The position numbers were made by a program, and so were the translations under genes. From assembly GCF_022012395.1 (NCBI RefSeq), contig NZ_JAKLTQ010000003.1:62001-126000 (forward strand): DNA of 64,000 bases, written 5' to 3'. Source of the DNA: Arthrobacter hankyongi (GTDB taxonomy: Bacteria; Actinomycetota; Actinomycetes; Actinomycetales; Micrococcaceae). Below are positions 1-15,312 of the stretch, piece after piece. The notes under the pieces were generated by a model. The model ran no database searches. It was given only the letters and a program-made list of their open reading frames with translations, and had not been told where the DNA came from. Each line of letters begins with the position of its first letter. Position 1 is the stretch's first letter.

Positions 1-1
1 C

Positions 2-859
2 TGGTACGAGCCGTCCCGGCGGGGCTTCGCCACCGGGGTGTTCGGCGCCGGCATGGGCGGCACCGCGCTCTCGGCCTTCCTGACGCCGCGGCTGGTCGGC
101 AGCGTCGGGTATTTCACCACGCACCTGATCGTGGCCGTGCTGCTGCTGTCGGTGGCGGCCGCGGTCTGGTTCCTGATGCGCGAAGCCCCGGACTGGACGC
201 CCAGCCGGACCCCCGCGCTGCCCAAGCTCAAGGCCGCGGCCCGGTTGAGGGTGACCTGGGAAATGTGCATCCTCTATGCCATCCTCTTCGGCGGCTTTGT
301 CTCCTTCAGCAACTACCTGCCCACCTACCTGCGCGACATCTACGGCATGGACCTGACCGGCGCAGGCTCGCGCACCGCGGGCTTCGCCCTCGCGGCGGTG
401 CTGGCCCGGCCGGTCGGCGGGATCCTCGCCGACCGGATCGGACCTAAGCCGGTGGTGCTGCTGTCGCTGTCGGCGGTCGCGGTGCTGGCCTTCGTGGTCA
501 ACCTGCAGCCGGAAGGGGAGATCCCCACCGGCCTGACCTTCCTGGCCATGGCGGCAGCGCTCGGGCTGGGTGCCGGCGGAGTGTTCGCCTGGGTCGGCAC
601 CAGCTCACCGGCAGGCCAGGTCGGACCGGTGACCGGCATCGTCAGTGCGGCCGGCGGACTGGGCGGGTACTTCCCGCCGCTGGTCATGGGCGCCACCTAC
701 AACGCGGCGGAGAAGAGCTACGCCATCGGCCTGCTGCTCCTGGCGGGGACCGCGCTGGCTGCGCTGCTGTACACCGCGTTCCTGCTGCACGCCAGCGGCA
801 GCCGGATGAAGGGCAGTTCCGCACGGCGCCCCCGGGCCGCCGGCGGCCCGGCGTCGTAA
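2..859 (+). CDS. narK: NNP-family MFS nitrate/nitrite transporter, 3' part
   Basis: This is the C-terminal part of a major facilitator superfamily transporter; the reading frame is open to the window edge, so the true start lies upstream. The visible part begins with a WYEPSRRGFATG stretch and GAGMGGTALSAF. Near the end it carries GVFAWVG and GIVSAAGGLGGYFPPLVMG, the glycine-rich signature of the nitrate/nitrite porter (NNP) family. About seven to eight hydrophobic membrane segments remain. The RGFATG and DRIGPKP loops resemble the cytoplasmic MFS motifs. Nitrate or nitrite is the likely substrate, inferred from the family. It is not obviously functionally linked to the downstream rplJ-rplL, which has its own promoter. 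Confidence 0.85.
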   Translation, partial: WYEPSRRGFATGVFGAGMGGTALSAFLTPRLVGSVGYFTTHLIVAVLLLSVAAAVWFLMREAPDWTPSRTPALPKLKAAARLRVTWEMCILYAILFGGFVSFSNYLPTYLRDIYGMDLTGAGSRTAGFALAAVLARPVGGILADRIGPKPVVLLSLSAVAVLAFVVNLQPEGEIPTGLTFLAMAAALGLGAGGVFAWVGTSSPAGQVGPVTGIVSAAGGLGGYFPPLVMGATYNAAEKSYAIGLLLLAGTALAALLYTAFLLHASGSRMKGSSARRPRAAGGPAS

Positions 860-907
860 GGTGCCCGGCGCCGCAGGGTGCCCGGCCCGGGACCGCAGGG
901 GCCCGAT

Positions 908-936
908 TTGGTCCGGCGCGCACTGTCCCGTAAGCT
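908..936 (+). promoter_or_regulatory. Predicted rplJ-rplL promoter
   Basis: A -35-like TTGGTC at 908-913 and a -10-like TAAGCT at 931-936 are separated by 17 bases. The -10 fits the actinobacterial TAnnnT pattern. Transcription would start near 943 and give a leader of about 210 nt before rplJ. Confidence 0.55.
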
Positions 937-942
937 TGGACT

Positions 943-1154
943 ACCAAAGACCGTCGGTCGTTGAGGTTCCCGCCCAAAACAACTGGGAAAATCAACCGAA
1001 GAGTCCCGTGCCCGGGACGGCCTGCGCAGGTGAACGAAGCAGCTTCCGTGCGGCGCGCATGCGCCCGGAATGGATACCGCCCCGTGCATCTGCCCGGGGC
1101 GTTTTTTATGGCACGCGAACCTTCAGGCCGGCACTATTCCCCGGAAGGAGGGTT
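943..1154 (+). promoter_or_regulatory. Probable L10 (rplJ) mRNA leader
   Basis: This long untranslated stretch upstream of rplJ holds several potential helices and ends in an attenuator-like hairpin (1078-1107). Autoregulatory L10(L12)4-binding leaders are known upstream of rplJ in many bacteria, including actinobacteria. The assignment here rests on position, length and the embedded hairpin. I did not align it to the known L10-leader family. Confidence 0.5.
1078..1107 (+). terminator. Attenuator-like hairpin with U-tract in the rplJ leader
   Basis: CGCCCC at 1078-1083 (extendable by G1084) pairs with GGGGCG at 1096-1101 and is followed directly by six T (1102-1107). It sits 48 bases before the rplJ start. 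It could end the leader early when L10 is in excess, or simply be a readthrough terminator. Confidence 0.6.
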
Positions 1155-1742
1155 ATGGCAACGCCAAACAAGGTGGCAGCGGTCGCTGAAATCACCAACG
1201 ATTTCAAGGAATCCAACGCTGCAGTCCTAACCGAATACCGCGGGCTTACCGTTGCACAGCTCAAGGAGCTGCGTGTATCTCTCGGCCTGGACACCAAGTT
1301 CTCCGTCGTGAAGAACACCCTGACTGGCATTGCAGCCAAGGAAGCCGGCGTCGACGCGTTCGACGGCCAGCTCGCCGGTCCGACTGCAATCGCCTTCATC
1401 AAGGGTGACGCTGTTGCAGCAGCAAAGTCCCTGACGGATTTCGCAAAGGCCAACCCGCAGCTGATCATCAAGACCGGTTTCTTCGAGGGCAAGGCCCTGG
1501 ACGCTTCCGGTGTGGCTGCCCTGGCCGCCCTTGAGTCCCGCGAGTTCCAGCTGGCCCGCGTGGCCGGCGTGCTCAAGGCTCCGATGTCTGCACTGGCCCG
1601 CACGGTCGACGCGCTGCGCATCAAGCTCGAGGAGAACGGCGGCGAGGCTCCGGCCGCCGCAGCCGAGGAAGCTCCGGCTGCAGAGGCGACCGAAGCAGCT
1701 CCCGCTGCAGAAGCAGCCGAGGCTGCTGCCGAAGAGAACTGA
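1155..1742 (+). CDS. rplJ: 50S ribosomal protein L10
   Basis: L10 anchors the L7/L12 stalk on the large subunit (P-stalk base) and so helps recruit translational GTPases. The start chosen is the ATG at 1155, preceded by a strong GGAAGGAGG Shine-Dalgarno; in-frame upstream sequence is leader, not conserved protein. The 195-aa product starts MATPNKVAAVAEIT and contains the typical EYRGLTVAQLKELR and VVKNTL segments. The last ~35 residues are an Ala/Glu/Pro low-complexity tail, longer than in E. coli L10 (165 aa). It is followed after 90 bases by rplL, as usual. Confidence 0.98.
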   Translation: MATPNKVAAVAEITNDFKESNAAVLTEYRGLTVAQLKELRVSLGLDTKFSVVKNTLTGIAAKEAGVDAFDGQLAGPTAIAFIKGDAVAAAKSLTDFAKANPQLIIKTGFFEGKALDASGVAALAALESREFQLARVAGVLKAPMSALARTVDALRIKLEENGGEAPAAAAEEAPAAEATEAAPAAEAAEAAAEEN

Positions 1743-1832
1743 TTCTCTTCCCCCACCCCAAACTCCCGGTGCGTGGCCGGCAGCCCTGACGGGCGCGGAC
1801 CCGCACCACCTTAAAAGGAAGGACGCCACATC

Positions 1833-2210
1833 ATGGCGAAGCTCAGCAACGAAGAGCTCATTGAAGCTTTCAAGGAACTGACCATCATCGAGCTCTCCGA
1901 CTTCGTGAAGCTCTTCGAAGAGACCTTCGACGTCACCGCTGCTGCTGTCGCGGTTGCCGGCCCGGCTGCCGGCGGCGCTGCAGAGGCCGTTGAGGAGAAG
2001 AGCGACTTCGACGTCATCCTCGAAGCTGCCGGCGACAAGAAGATCGCAGTGATCAAGGAAGTCCGCGCCCTGACTTCCCTGGGCCTGAAGGAAGCCAAGG
2101 ACCTGGTCGACGGTGCTCCGAAGGCTGTCCTCGAAGGCGCCACCAAGGAAGCTGCCGAGAAGGCCAAGGAAGTTCTCGAGGCTGCCGGCGCCACCGTCAC
2201 CCTCAAGTAA
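1833..2210 (+). CDS. rplL: 50S ribosomal protein L7/L12
   Basis: This is the flexible stalk protein that contacts EF-Tu and EF-G. The 125-aa sequence has the N-terminal dimerisation/L10-binding region ([21 protein letters not shown]), an Ala/Gly-rich hinge near residues 35-50, and the C-terminal domain with [20 protein letters not shown] and [14 protein letters not shown]. An AAAAGGAAGGA ribosome-binding site lies before the ATG. It is cotranscribed with rplJ and ends at a strong bidirectional terminator. Confidence 0.99.
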   Translation: MAKLSNEELIEAFKELTIIELSDFVKLFEETFDVTAAAVAVAGPAAGGAAEAVEEKSDFDVILEAAGDKKIAVIKEVRALTSLGLKEAKDLVDGAPKAVLEGATKEAAEKAKEVLEAAGATVTLK

Positions 2211-2227
2211 GCTTCGCGCTTCACTGC

Positions 2228-2261
2228 AAAGAGCCCCGCACCGATTGGTGCGGGGCTCTTT
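2228..2261. terminator. Bidirectional terminator between rplL and ybaK
   Basis: A perfect 15-bp stem, AAAGAGCCCCGCACC (2228-2242) with its complement at 2247-2261, closes on a GATT loop. The stem's own A/T ends give U-runs on both strands. That suits the convergent rplL (+) and YbaK-like (-) genes. Confidence 0.92.
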
Positions 2262-2284
2262 CGCTGTCTGGGGGAGCGCAGTGG

Positions 2285-2794
2285 CTACTCCGGCTGGCTG
2301 ATATCGGCCACGGTGGCCCCGAGGGCGGCGAGGAGTTCGTCGGCGGCCACGAAGGCGGAGTACCCGTGTTCCCCGGCGCCGAGCGAAATCCGCCGGCCGG
2401 CGATGGCGGCGTCGGCGTACACCGGCCAGGCCGTGCTGCTGCCCACCGGGGTGATGGTGCCGCGCCGGTACCCGGTGGCCTCGAAGGCGGTATCGGCCGG
2501 CGGCAGCGACAGCTTGTTCACCTGCAGCAGGGCCCGCAGCTTCGGCCAGGAAATCTGCCGGCCGCCGGGAACGAGCGCGAACAGGAACGATCCATCCTTG
2601 TGCTTGACCACCAGGGACTTCACGATGTCCTCCGGGTCGATGCCGAGCAGCCGGGCTGCCTCGTGCAGGCTGTGCGCGCGGGGCCGCTCGGCCACCTGCA
2701 CCGCCAGTCCGAGGCTGCGGGCGCCGGCCAGGAACCGCACCAGCCCCGGGGCAGCGGCCGGATCTGTTGTCTGGACTGTTGGCTCTGTCTGCAT
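2285..2794 (-). CDS. YbaK/ProX-type aminoacyl-tRNA editing protein
   Basis: A 169-aa protein of the YbaK/EbsC/ProX deacylase family, which hydrolyses mischarged tRNAs such as Cys-tRNA(Pro) or Ala-tRNA(Pro). Family features include HSLHEAARLLG, the catalytic-lysine region DIVKSLVVKHKDG, a YRRGTITPVG segment and GAGEHGYS near the C-terminus. The chosen start is the ATG at 2794 (MQTEPTVQTTD). The frame is open further upstream, but that stretch overlaps the terminator region and the preceding gene. The exact substrate cannot be read from the sequence. Confidence 0.85.
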   Translation of the reverse strand: MQTEPTVQTTDPAAAPGLVRFLAGARSLGLAVQVAERPRAHSLHEAARLLGIDPEDIVKSLVVKHKDGSFLFALVPGGRQISWPKLRALLQVNKLSLPPADTAFEATGYRRGTITPVGSSTAWPVYADAAIAGRRISLGAGEHGYSAFVAADELLAALGATVADISQPE

Positions 2795-2808
2795 ACCGGG
2801 TACAAGGC

Positions 2809-2842
2809 CCGGCGGCCCGCTGGTATTCCGGCGGGCCGCCGG
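2809..2842 (-). terminator. Hairpin after the acetyl-CoA acetyltransferase gene
   Basis: A perfect 12-bp GC stem, CCGGCGGCCCGC (2809-2820) with its complement at 2831-2842, has a 10-nt loop. It lies between the thiolase stop and the ybaK-like start. Only a weak U content follows on the minus strand, so termination may be partial. Confidence 0.5.
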
Positions 2843-2849
2843 CTTTGGC

Positions 2850-4091
2850 TTAGTCGCGGTAGAGCAGCAGCGCCTCGCCCTGGCCGCCGCCGCCGCACAG
2901 CGACACCGCCGCCTTGCCCGCGCCGCGGCGCCTGAGTTCGTAGGCCGCATGCAGGGCCAGCCGGGCCCCGGAGGCGCCGATCGGGTGGCCCAGGGCGATC
3001 GCCCCGCCGTGGATGTTGCACTTCTCCAGCGGGTAGTCCAGGTCCTTCAGCGACTGCACGGCCACGGCCCCGAAAGCCTCGTTGATCTCGATGAAGTCCA
3101 GCTCCGCCACCGTCCAGCCGGCACGCGCGAGCGCCTGGTTGATGGCGTTCGAAGGCTGGGACTGCAGGGAGGTGTCCGGCCCGGCCACCTGTCCGGGCTT
3201 GCCGACGACGGCGAGCCAGTCCAGCCCGTGGTCCTCGGCGAATCCGCGGGTGGCCAGGACCACGGCGGCCGCGCCGTCGGACAGCGGGGAAGAGTTGCCG
3301 GCGGTGATGGTGCCGTCCTGGGCGAAGGCCGGGCGCAGCGGTGCCAGCGTCTCCACGGTGGTCTGCGGCCGGATGCCTTCGTCGTCGGCCACCTCCAGGA
3401 CGGCGCCCTTGCGCTGCGGGACCTTGACGGGGACGATCTCCTCCGCCAGGATGCCGGCCGCCTGGGCGGCCGCGGCGCGCTGGTGCGAGGCCGCCGCGAC
3501 CTCGTCCTGGGCGGTGCGCCCAATGTTCAGTTCGGTGTTCCGCCGTTCCGTCGAGGCGCCCATGGATTCGTGGTCGAAGGCGTCGGTCAGCCCGTCGTGG
3601 GCCACGGAATCGAGAGCGGTAATGTTCCCGTAGGTCCAGCCCTGCCGGGAGCCGGGCAGCAGGTGCGGTCCGTTGGTCATGGATTCCTGCCCGCCGGCGA
3701 CGACCACTTCGGCCTCGCCGGCCCGGATCAGCCGGGCCGCATCGGTGACGGCGGCCAGGCCGGAAAGGCAGACCTTGTTGATCGTGACGGTGGGGACGTT
3801 CCAGCCCAGGCCGGCGCCGACCGAACTCTGCCGGGCCGGGTTCTGCCCGGTTCCCGCCTGCACCACATGGCCCATGATGACGGCGTCCACCTGCTCCGGG
3901 GCGACCCCGGCGCGTTCGATCGCCGCGGCGATGGCCTTGGCTCCCAACTGGACCGCGGTGAACCCCGCCAGCTGTCCGTTCAGCCGGCCGGTGGGGGTCC
4001 GGGCGCCGCCCAGGATGACCACATCGCCGCGGCCGGCCGTGCCGGTCCGGTCCCCGCGGTTCTCCGGGGCCGTGGCCAGGTTCTCAGTCAT
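2850..4091 (-). CDS. Acetyl-CoA C-acetyltransferase (thiolase)
   Basis: A 413-aa thiolase that condenses or cleaves acetoacetyl-CoA/acetyl-CoA in the cytoplasm. The active-site Cys is in NKVCLSGLAAV (near residue 110), the C-terminal His in GGAIALGHPIGASGARL, and the second Cys in SLCGGGGQGEALLLYRD at the extreme C-terminus. The first ~20 residues are a non-conserved extension before VVILGGARTPTGR. An internal start is not obvious, because the upstream GAGCGGG is the only plausible ribosome-binding site. It is distinct from the pathway-specific thiolase at 18734-19942. Roles in ketone-body, PHB or fatty-acid metabolism are all possible. Confidence 0.9.
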   Translation of the reverse strand: MTENLATAPENRGDRTGTAGRGDVVILGGARTPTGRLNGQLAGFTAVQLGAKAIAAAIERAGVAPEQVDAVIMGHVVQAGTGQNPARQSSVGAGLGWNVPTVTINKVCLSGLAAVTDAARLIRAGEAEVVVAGGQESMTNGPHLLPGSRQGWTYGNITALDSVAHDGLTDAFDHESMGASTERRNTELNIGRTAQDEVAAASHQRAAAAQAAGILAEEIVPVKVPQRKGAVLEVADDEGIRPQTTVETLAPLRPAFAQDGTITAGNSSPLSDGAAAVVLATRGFAEDHGLDWLAVVGKPGQVAGPDTSLQSQPSNAINQALARAGWTVAELDFIEINEAFGAVAVQSLKDLDYPLEKCNIHGGAIALGHPIGASGARLALHAAYELRRRGAGKAAVSLCGGGGQGEALLLYRD

Positions 4092-4420
4092 TTCGAATCC
4101 CGCTCGCTTTCATCGTTCCGTCGTGCCGGGGACCGTCCCCGTCAACAGGCTACCGGCCCGTACGGACCGTGTGCACCGGTGGACCGGCTGGCGGCCTATA
4201 GGCATAACGCCGCACGCCGGACAAATGATCCCGCCGCTGCGGCCGTGGCAGCCGTCGCCGCAGCCGGGCCAGGGCCGTACCGGAGCGGTGTAGGATGAGG
4301 GTTGTTGCGGCCAGGCAGGTCCGGGGGAGGCCACGGGGAGGCAGCGCAGGCCGGGCCGAAGGAAAATCCTGCCGGTAAAACTCTTGCCGGAACGGGGATC
4401 GAGCGCTATCCTGCCCACTG

Positions 4421-4452
4421 TTGGACAAATTTGGTGGGACGGGATAATCTTG
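4421..4452 (+). promoter_or_regulatory. Predicted rpoBC promoter
   Basis: TTGGAC at 4421-4426 and TAATCT at 4445-4450 are spaced by 18 bases. An overlapping GATAAT at 4443-4448 gives 16. The -10 is followed by TG, as at several other translation-gene promoters in this window. Confidence 0.6.
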
Positions 4453-4484
4453 TTGTTTGCGTCTTCCCTCTTAACCTTCGGCCT

Positions 4485-4495
4485 TCATATAGCGG
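4485..4495 (+). repeat. TCATATAGCGG motif, copy 1 (rpoB leader)
   Basis: First of three copies of this 11-mer in the window. It lies about 147 bases before the rpoB start and downstream of the predicted promoter. Confidence 0.5.
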
Positions 4496-4545
4496 TGGGC
4501 TTTGCCACGCCTTCCTGTATTTAACAGGACACCGGCGGGTGCGGA

Positions 4546-4558
4546 TCATATAGCGGAT
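4546..4558 (+). repeat. TCATATAGCGGAT motif, copy 2 (rpoB leader)
   Basis: Identical over 13 bases to the copy before rpoA (50518-50530). It lies about 85 bases before the rpoB start. Function unknown. Confidence 0.55.
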
Positions 4559-4642
4559 CCACCAGGTTGGCTGGTGCCGGTTACCCGGCTCCGGCGGTGC
4601 GGAAGCGCAGGACAAGCCTGAAGGTCTGTGGAAGGATCCCTC

Positions 4643-8161
<3,519 letters not shown>

Positions 8162-8168
8162 AGCGCCG

Positions 8169-8202
8169 CTCCGGCCGGTGCCCGCCGCGGCACCGGCCGG
8201 AG
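8169..8202 (+). other. GC-rich hairpin in the rpoB-rpoC spacer
   Basis: A perfect 14-bp stem, CTCCGGCCGGTGCC (8169-8182) with its complement at 8189-8202, closes on a CGCCGC loop. No U-tract follows, so it is not a classical terminator. It could be a pause, a processing site or an mRNA stabiliser within the operon. Confidence 0.65.
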
Positions 8203-8270
8203 AGCCGACCCCTCTTCCCGCCACCCGCACAGACTTTCAGATTTAGAGAACAAGAGAGAACAGGGACCAT

Positions 8271-12161
<3,891 letters not shown>

Positions 12162-12175
12162 CCCCTAAGCGGCAG

Positions 12176-12217
12176 AAGGCGCCCCCTGCAGACGGCAACG
12201 TCCGCAGGGGGCGCCTT
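12176..12217 (+). terminator. rpoBC operon terminator
   Basis: AAGGCGCCCCCTGC at 12176-12189 pairs perfectly (14 bp) with 12204-12217. An inner GACG-GCAA-CGTC helix lies in the loop, and a T-containing tail follows. Confidence 0.88.
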
Positions 12218-12353
12218 GCGTTTCCCCTCCATCCCCCACCCCATCCACTCGACGGATAATGCCCTTTTCACGGCTGGAAATGGCAATAAGTGGCAAGTCG
12301 ATGGGTGTGGGTGGGGTGGACGGTACGGCGGGGATCTGTGGGATTCTGGTTGG

Positions 12354-13109
12354 ATGGCCAATTCGCGTTCCGGGGACTCGGTGCTGGACCGGCTGGTCCG
12401 CGTGCTGGGCGCCTTCGACGGGACGAAGGACTCCCTGAGCATCGCCGCCCTGGCCCGCCGGGCGGACGTGCCGCTGGCCACGGCCTACCGCCTGGTGGCC
12501 GACATGGTCCGGCACGGCCTGCTCAGCCGCGACGCCAACGGCCAGGTGCGCCCGGGGCTGCGGCTGTGGGAGCTGGCGAACCGCTCCTCGCCCGCGGTGG
12601 ACCTGCGCCAGGCGGCCATCCCGTTCATGGACGATGTGCAGTCGGTGGTCCGCCAGCACACCCAGCTGGCGATCCTGCGCGACGACGAGGTGCTGGTCAT
12701 CGAGCGGCTGTCCAGCCGCGGTTCGGTGGTCAACCAGGCCCAGATCGCCGGCCGCATGCCGGTGCACCGCACCTCGCTGGGCATGGTCCTGCTGGCGTTT
12801 TCGCCCAACCATGTCCAGGAGTCCTACCTGAACCGGCATCCGGACGCCGTCGCCTCGGCCGACCCGGTCTCCTTCGACTTCCGCCGGCACCTGGCCCAGA
12901 TCCGGCTGCGCGGCTACGCCGCCTTCGACGGCAGGGTGGACGCGGACACCACCGGTATCGCCGTCCCGGTCCTTGGCCCGCACGGCAACGCCCAGGCGGC
13001 GCTCGGCGTCGTTGTGCCGCTGGGGTTCGAAAGCTTCCAGTCGGTGGTGCCGGCGCTGATGACGGCGGCCCGGGGGATCGCCCGCACCATGGGCAGCCAG
13101 CCCGCGTAG
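12354..13109 (+). CDS. IclR-family regulator, probable regulator of pobA/pca genes
   Basis: A 251-aa IclR-type protein. The N-terminal winged helix-turn-helix (SVLDRLVRVLGAFDG, LSIAALARRADVPLATAYRLV) covers residues ~8-70. The ligand-binding domain has the GRMPVHRTSLGMVLLAF and AAFDGRVDADTTGIAVPV segments. The ATG at 12354 starts MANSRSGDSV at the conserved domain edge; the longer open frame upstream runs into the rpoC terminator. It is 102 bases upstream of pobA on the same strand, so it is a good candidate PobR/PcaR-like regulator responding to 4-hydroxybenzoate or protocatechuate. The effector is inferred from context only. Confidence 0.85.
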   Translation: MANSRSGDSVLDRLVRVLGAFDGTKDSLSIAALARRADVPLATAYRLVADMVRHGLLSRDANGQVRPGLRLWELANRSSPAVDLRQAAIPFMDDVQSVVRQHTQLAILRDDEVLVIERLSSRGSVVNQAQIAGRMPVHRTSLGMVLLAFSPNHVQESYLNRHPDAVASADPVSFDFRRHLAQIRLRGYAAFDGRVDADTTGIAVPVLGPHGNAQAALGVVVPLGFESFQSVVPALMTAARGIARTMGSQPA

Positions 13110-13150
13110 CCTTTTCCATTCAATGAGAATCGCGGTGCGGCGGTGATGTA

Positions 13151-13197
13151 GTGACAGTCACACTGGAACGGAATCCAAGCCACATTCCCGTCCAGTG
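13151..13197. promoter_or_regulatory. Inverted repeats upstream of pobA, probable operator
   Basis: Two adjacent palindromes lie directly before the pobA ribosome-binding site. The first is GTGAC-A-GTCAC (13151-13161). The second is CACTGGAACGGAAT (13161-13174) facing ATTCCCGTCCAGTG (13184-13197), with arms complementary at 12 of 14 positions around a 9-base spacer. Position and symmetry fit an IclR-family operator; an mRNA hairpin hiding the start region is the alternative. Confidence 0.55.
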
Positions 13198-13211
13198 AAG
13201 GGGACTCGTCC

Positions 13212-14411
13212 ATGTCCGCAAACGCACAAATCATCAAGACCCAGGTGGGCATCGTCGGCGGCGGCCCCGCCGGCCTGATGCTCTCCCACCTGCTCGCCAA
13301 GTCCGGCATCGAGAACATCGTCGTCGAGAAGCGGGACCACGAGACCATCAAGAACACCCACCGCGCCGGCATCCTCGAGACCGGCTCGGTCAAGATGCTC
13401 ACCGACACCGGCGTGGACGGCCGCGTGCTGACCGACGGCTACGAGCACGAAGGGATCGACCTGCGCTTCCGCGGCGAGTCCCACCGGATCAACTTCAAGG
13501 AACTCGTCGACGCGTCGGTCTACCTGTACCCGCAGAACGAGGTCTTCGTGGACCTGGCCGCGGCCCGCGAGCGCGACGGCGGCGACGTGCGCTACAGCGT
13601 CTCTGACACCGAGGTCCTGGACATGGCCACGGACACCCCGAAGATCCGCTTCACCGACGCCGAGGGCAACGCCTTCGAGATCCACTGCGAGATCCTGGTC
13701 GGCGCCGACGGTTCGCAGGGCATCTGCAAGTGGGCCATCCCGGCCGAACACCGGACGGACAACTTCATCGAGTACCCGTTCGCCTGGTTCGGCATCCTCA
13801 CCGAGGCTCCGCCGAGCGCCCCGGAGCTGATCTACTCGAACTCCGAGCACGGCTTCGCCCTGATCTCCCAGCGCAACGAGAAGGTCCAGCGCATGTACTT
13901 CCAGGCGGACCCGAACGAGGACGCCTCGAAGTGGAGCGAGGAGCAGATCTGGGACGAACTGCAGAAGCGGGTCGACGGCCCGGACGGGCTCCAGCTCAAG
14001 CGCGGGCCGATCTTCGAGCAGATGATCCTGAAGTTCCGCTCCTATGTGTGCGAGCCGATGCGGTACGGCAACATGTTCCTGGCCGGCGACGCCGGGCACA
14101 CCGTTCCGCCGACCGGTGCCAAGGGCCTGAACCTGGCCTTCGCCGACGTCAAGGTGCTCTTCGAGGCCATCGATTCCTACTTCGCCACCAAGTCCAAGGA
14201 CCTGCTCGATGGCTACAGCGAGAAGGCCCTGCGCCGGGTCTGGAAGGCGCAGAACTTCTCCTACTGGATGACCAACATGCTGCACACCCGCAAGGACGCC
14301 AACCCGTTCGAAACCAAGCGCGCCATCGGCGAGCTGGACACCGTGGTGAACTCCCGCTACGGACAGCAGTACCTGGCCGAGTCCTACACCGGCTGGCCGC
14401 ACGGCCTGTAG
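13212..14411 (+). CDS. pobA: 4-hydroxybenzoate 3-monooxygenase
   Basis: A flavoprotein hydroxylase that converts 4-hydroxybenzoate to protocatechuate using NAD(P)H and O2. The 399-aa sequence has the FAD-binding GGGPAGLMLSHLLAKSG near residue 17, the GADGSQG motif, and the second FAD motif LAGDAGHTVPPTGAKGLNLA near residue 290. The THRAGILE and PQNEVFVDL segments are typical of the family. A GAAGGGG ribosome-binding site precedes the ATG. The gene feeds the pcaHG dioxygenase encoded 73 bases downstream, so substrate and pathway agree with context. Confidence 0.95.
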   Translation: MSANAQIIKTQVGIVGGGPAGLMLSHLLAKSGIENIVVEKRDHETIKNTHRAGILETGSVKMLTDTGVDGRVLTDGYEHEGIDLRFRGESHRINFKELVDASVYLYPQNEVFVDLAAARERDGGDVRYSVSDTEVLDMATDTPKIRFTDAEGNAFEIHCEILVGADGSQGICKWAIPAEHRTDNFIEYPFAWFGILTEAPPSAPELIYSNSEHGFALISQRNEKVQRMYFQADPNEDASKWSEEQIWDELQKRVDGPDGLQLKRGPIFEQMILKFRSYVCEPMRYGNMFLAGDAGHTVPPTGAKGLNLAFADVKVLFEAIDSYFATKSKDLLDGYSEKALRRVWKAQNFSYWMTNMLHTRKDANPFETKRAIGELDTVVNSRYGQQYLAESYTGWPHGL

Positions 14412-14484
14412 CCGGGCCGGGCCGGACACCGGCCCCTTCCGCAACACCACCAAGTATGACCGCAGCCCTAGAAAGGAGTTCCCG

Positions 14485-15312
14485 ATGACCCCCGAAGCCC
14501 CGGAAGAATCGTTCGAGAACAGCCATACGCTGGACCCCGCCGCCACAGCGGATTCGCAGGACACCATCAACCAGGAAATCAGCGACATCCACGCGGCCTA
14601 CCGCAAGGGCGTCGAAGCCGGCGAGGCGGAGGAAACCCAGCCGCGCATCGACTTCGCCCCCTACCGTTCCTCGCTGCTGCGCCATCCGACCAAGGACCTG
14701 CACCACACGGACCCCGAGACCATCGAGCTGTGGAGCCCGGCCTTCGGCCAGCGCGACGTGCACATCCTCGAGTCCGACCTGACCATCCAGCACAACGGCG
14801 AGCCGCTGGGCGAGCGCATCGTGGTCCGGGGCCGGGTCCTCGACGGCGACGGCCGGCCGGTCCGGAACCAGCTGGTGGAGATCTGGCAGGCCAATGCGGC
14901 CGGCCGCTACATCCACAAGCGGGACCAGCACCCGGCGCCGATCGACCCGAACTTCACCGGCGTGGGCCGTGCCATCACCGGCGACGATGGCTCCTACCAG
15001 TTCACCACCATCAAGCCGGCGCCGTACCCGTGGAAGAACCACCACAACGCCTGGCGCCCGGCGCATATCCACTTCTCCCTGTTCGGTACGGACTTCACCC
15101 AGCGGATGATCACGCAGATGTACTTCCCGGGCGATCCGCTGTTTTCGCTGGACCCGATCTACCAGTCGATCACCGACCAGAAGGCCCGCGACCGGCTCGT
15201 GGCCACCTACGACCACAATGTCACCAGCCATGAATGGGCCACCGGCTACACCTGGGACATTGTGCTCTCCGGCAGCAACCGCACCTGGATGGAAGACGAG
15301 GACGCACACTAA
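14485..15312 (+). CDS. pcaH: Protocatechuate 3,4-dioxygenase beta subunit
   Basis: The iron-bearing subunit of the intradiol dioxygenase that opens protocatechuate to 3-carboxy-cis,cis-muconate. The family's Fe(III) ligands are visible as Tyr in AAGRYIHK and as Tyr, His and His in PAPYPWKNHHNAWRPAHIHF. The 275-aa length is a little above the usual 235-245 because of an N-terminal extension of about 40 polar residues before the DFAPYRSSLLRHPTKDLH block. An AAAGGAG ribosome-binding site precedes the ATG. The stop codon overlaps the pcaG start (TAATG), so the two subunits are translationally coupled. Confidence 0.96.
   Translation: MTPEAPEESFENSHTLDPAATADSQDTINQEISDIHAAYRKGVEAGEAEETQPRIDFAPYRSSLLRHPTKDLHHTDPETIELWSPAFGQRDVHILESDLTIQHNGEPLGERIVVRGRVLDGDGRPVRNQLVEIWQANAAGRYIHKRDQHPAPIDPNFTGVGRAITGDDGSYQFTTIKPAPYPWKNHHNAWRPAHIHFSLFGTDFTQRMITQMYFPGDPLFSLDPIYQSITDQKARDRLVATYDHNVTSHEWATGYTWDIVLSGSNRTWMEDEDAH

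Larger units (their letters stand above)
4092..4642 (+). promoter_or_regulatory. Long rpoB upstream region
   Basis: No gene is visible in these 551 bases. From 5' to 3' the region holds GC-rich sequence of no recognisable content, a TTGGAC/TAATCT promoter (4421-4450), a TCATATAGCGG motif (4485-4495), a small CCTGT-ATTTA-ACAGG hairpin (4514-4528), and a second TCATATAGCGG copy (4546-4556). The leader from the promoter to the TTG start would be about 185 nt. Confidence 0.6.

Noticed and set aside
861-1154. N-terminal extension of rplJ through the leader
   Set aside because: The extension contains the promoter and attenuator; the strong Shine-Dalgarno and conserved N-terminus mark ATG 1155 as the start.
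2313-4298. 661-codon open frame on the plus strand over the thiolase and YbaK-like genes
   Set aside because: It lies opposite two clearly recognisable genes and shows no domain; a GC-bias shadow.
12216-12353. N-terminal extension of the IclR regulator upstream of ATG 12354
   Set aside because: It starts inside the rpoC terminator and encodes non-conserved sequence before the winged-helix domain.
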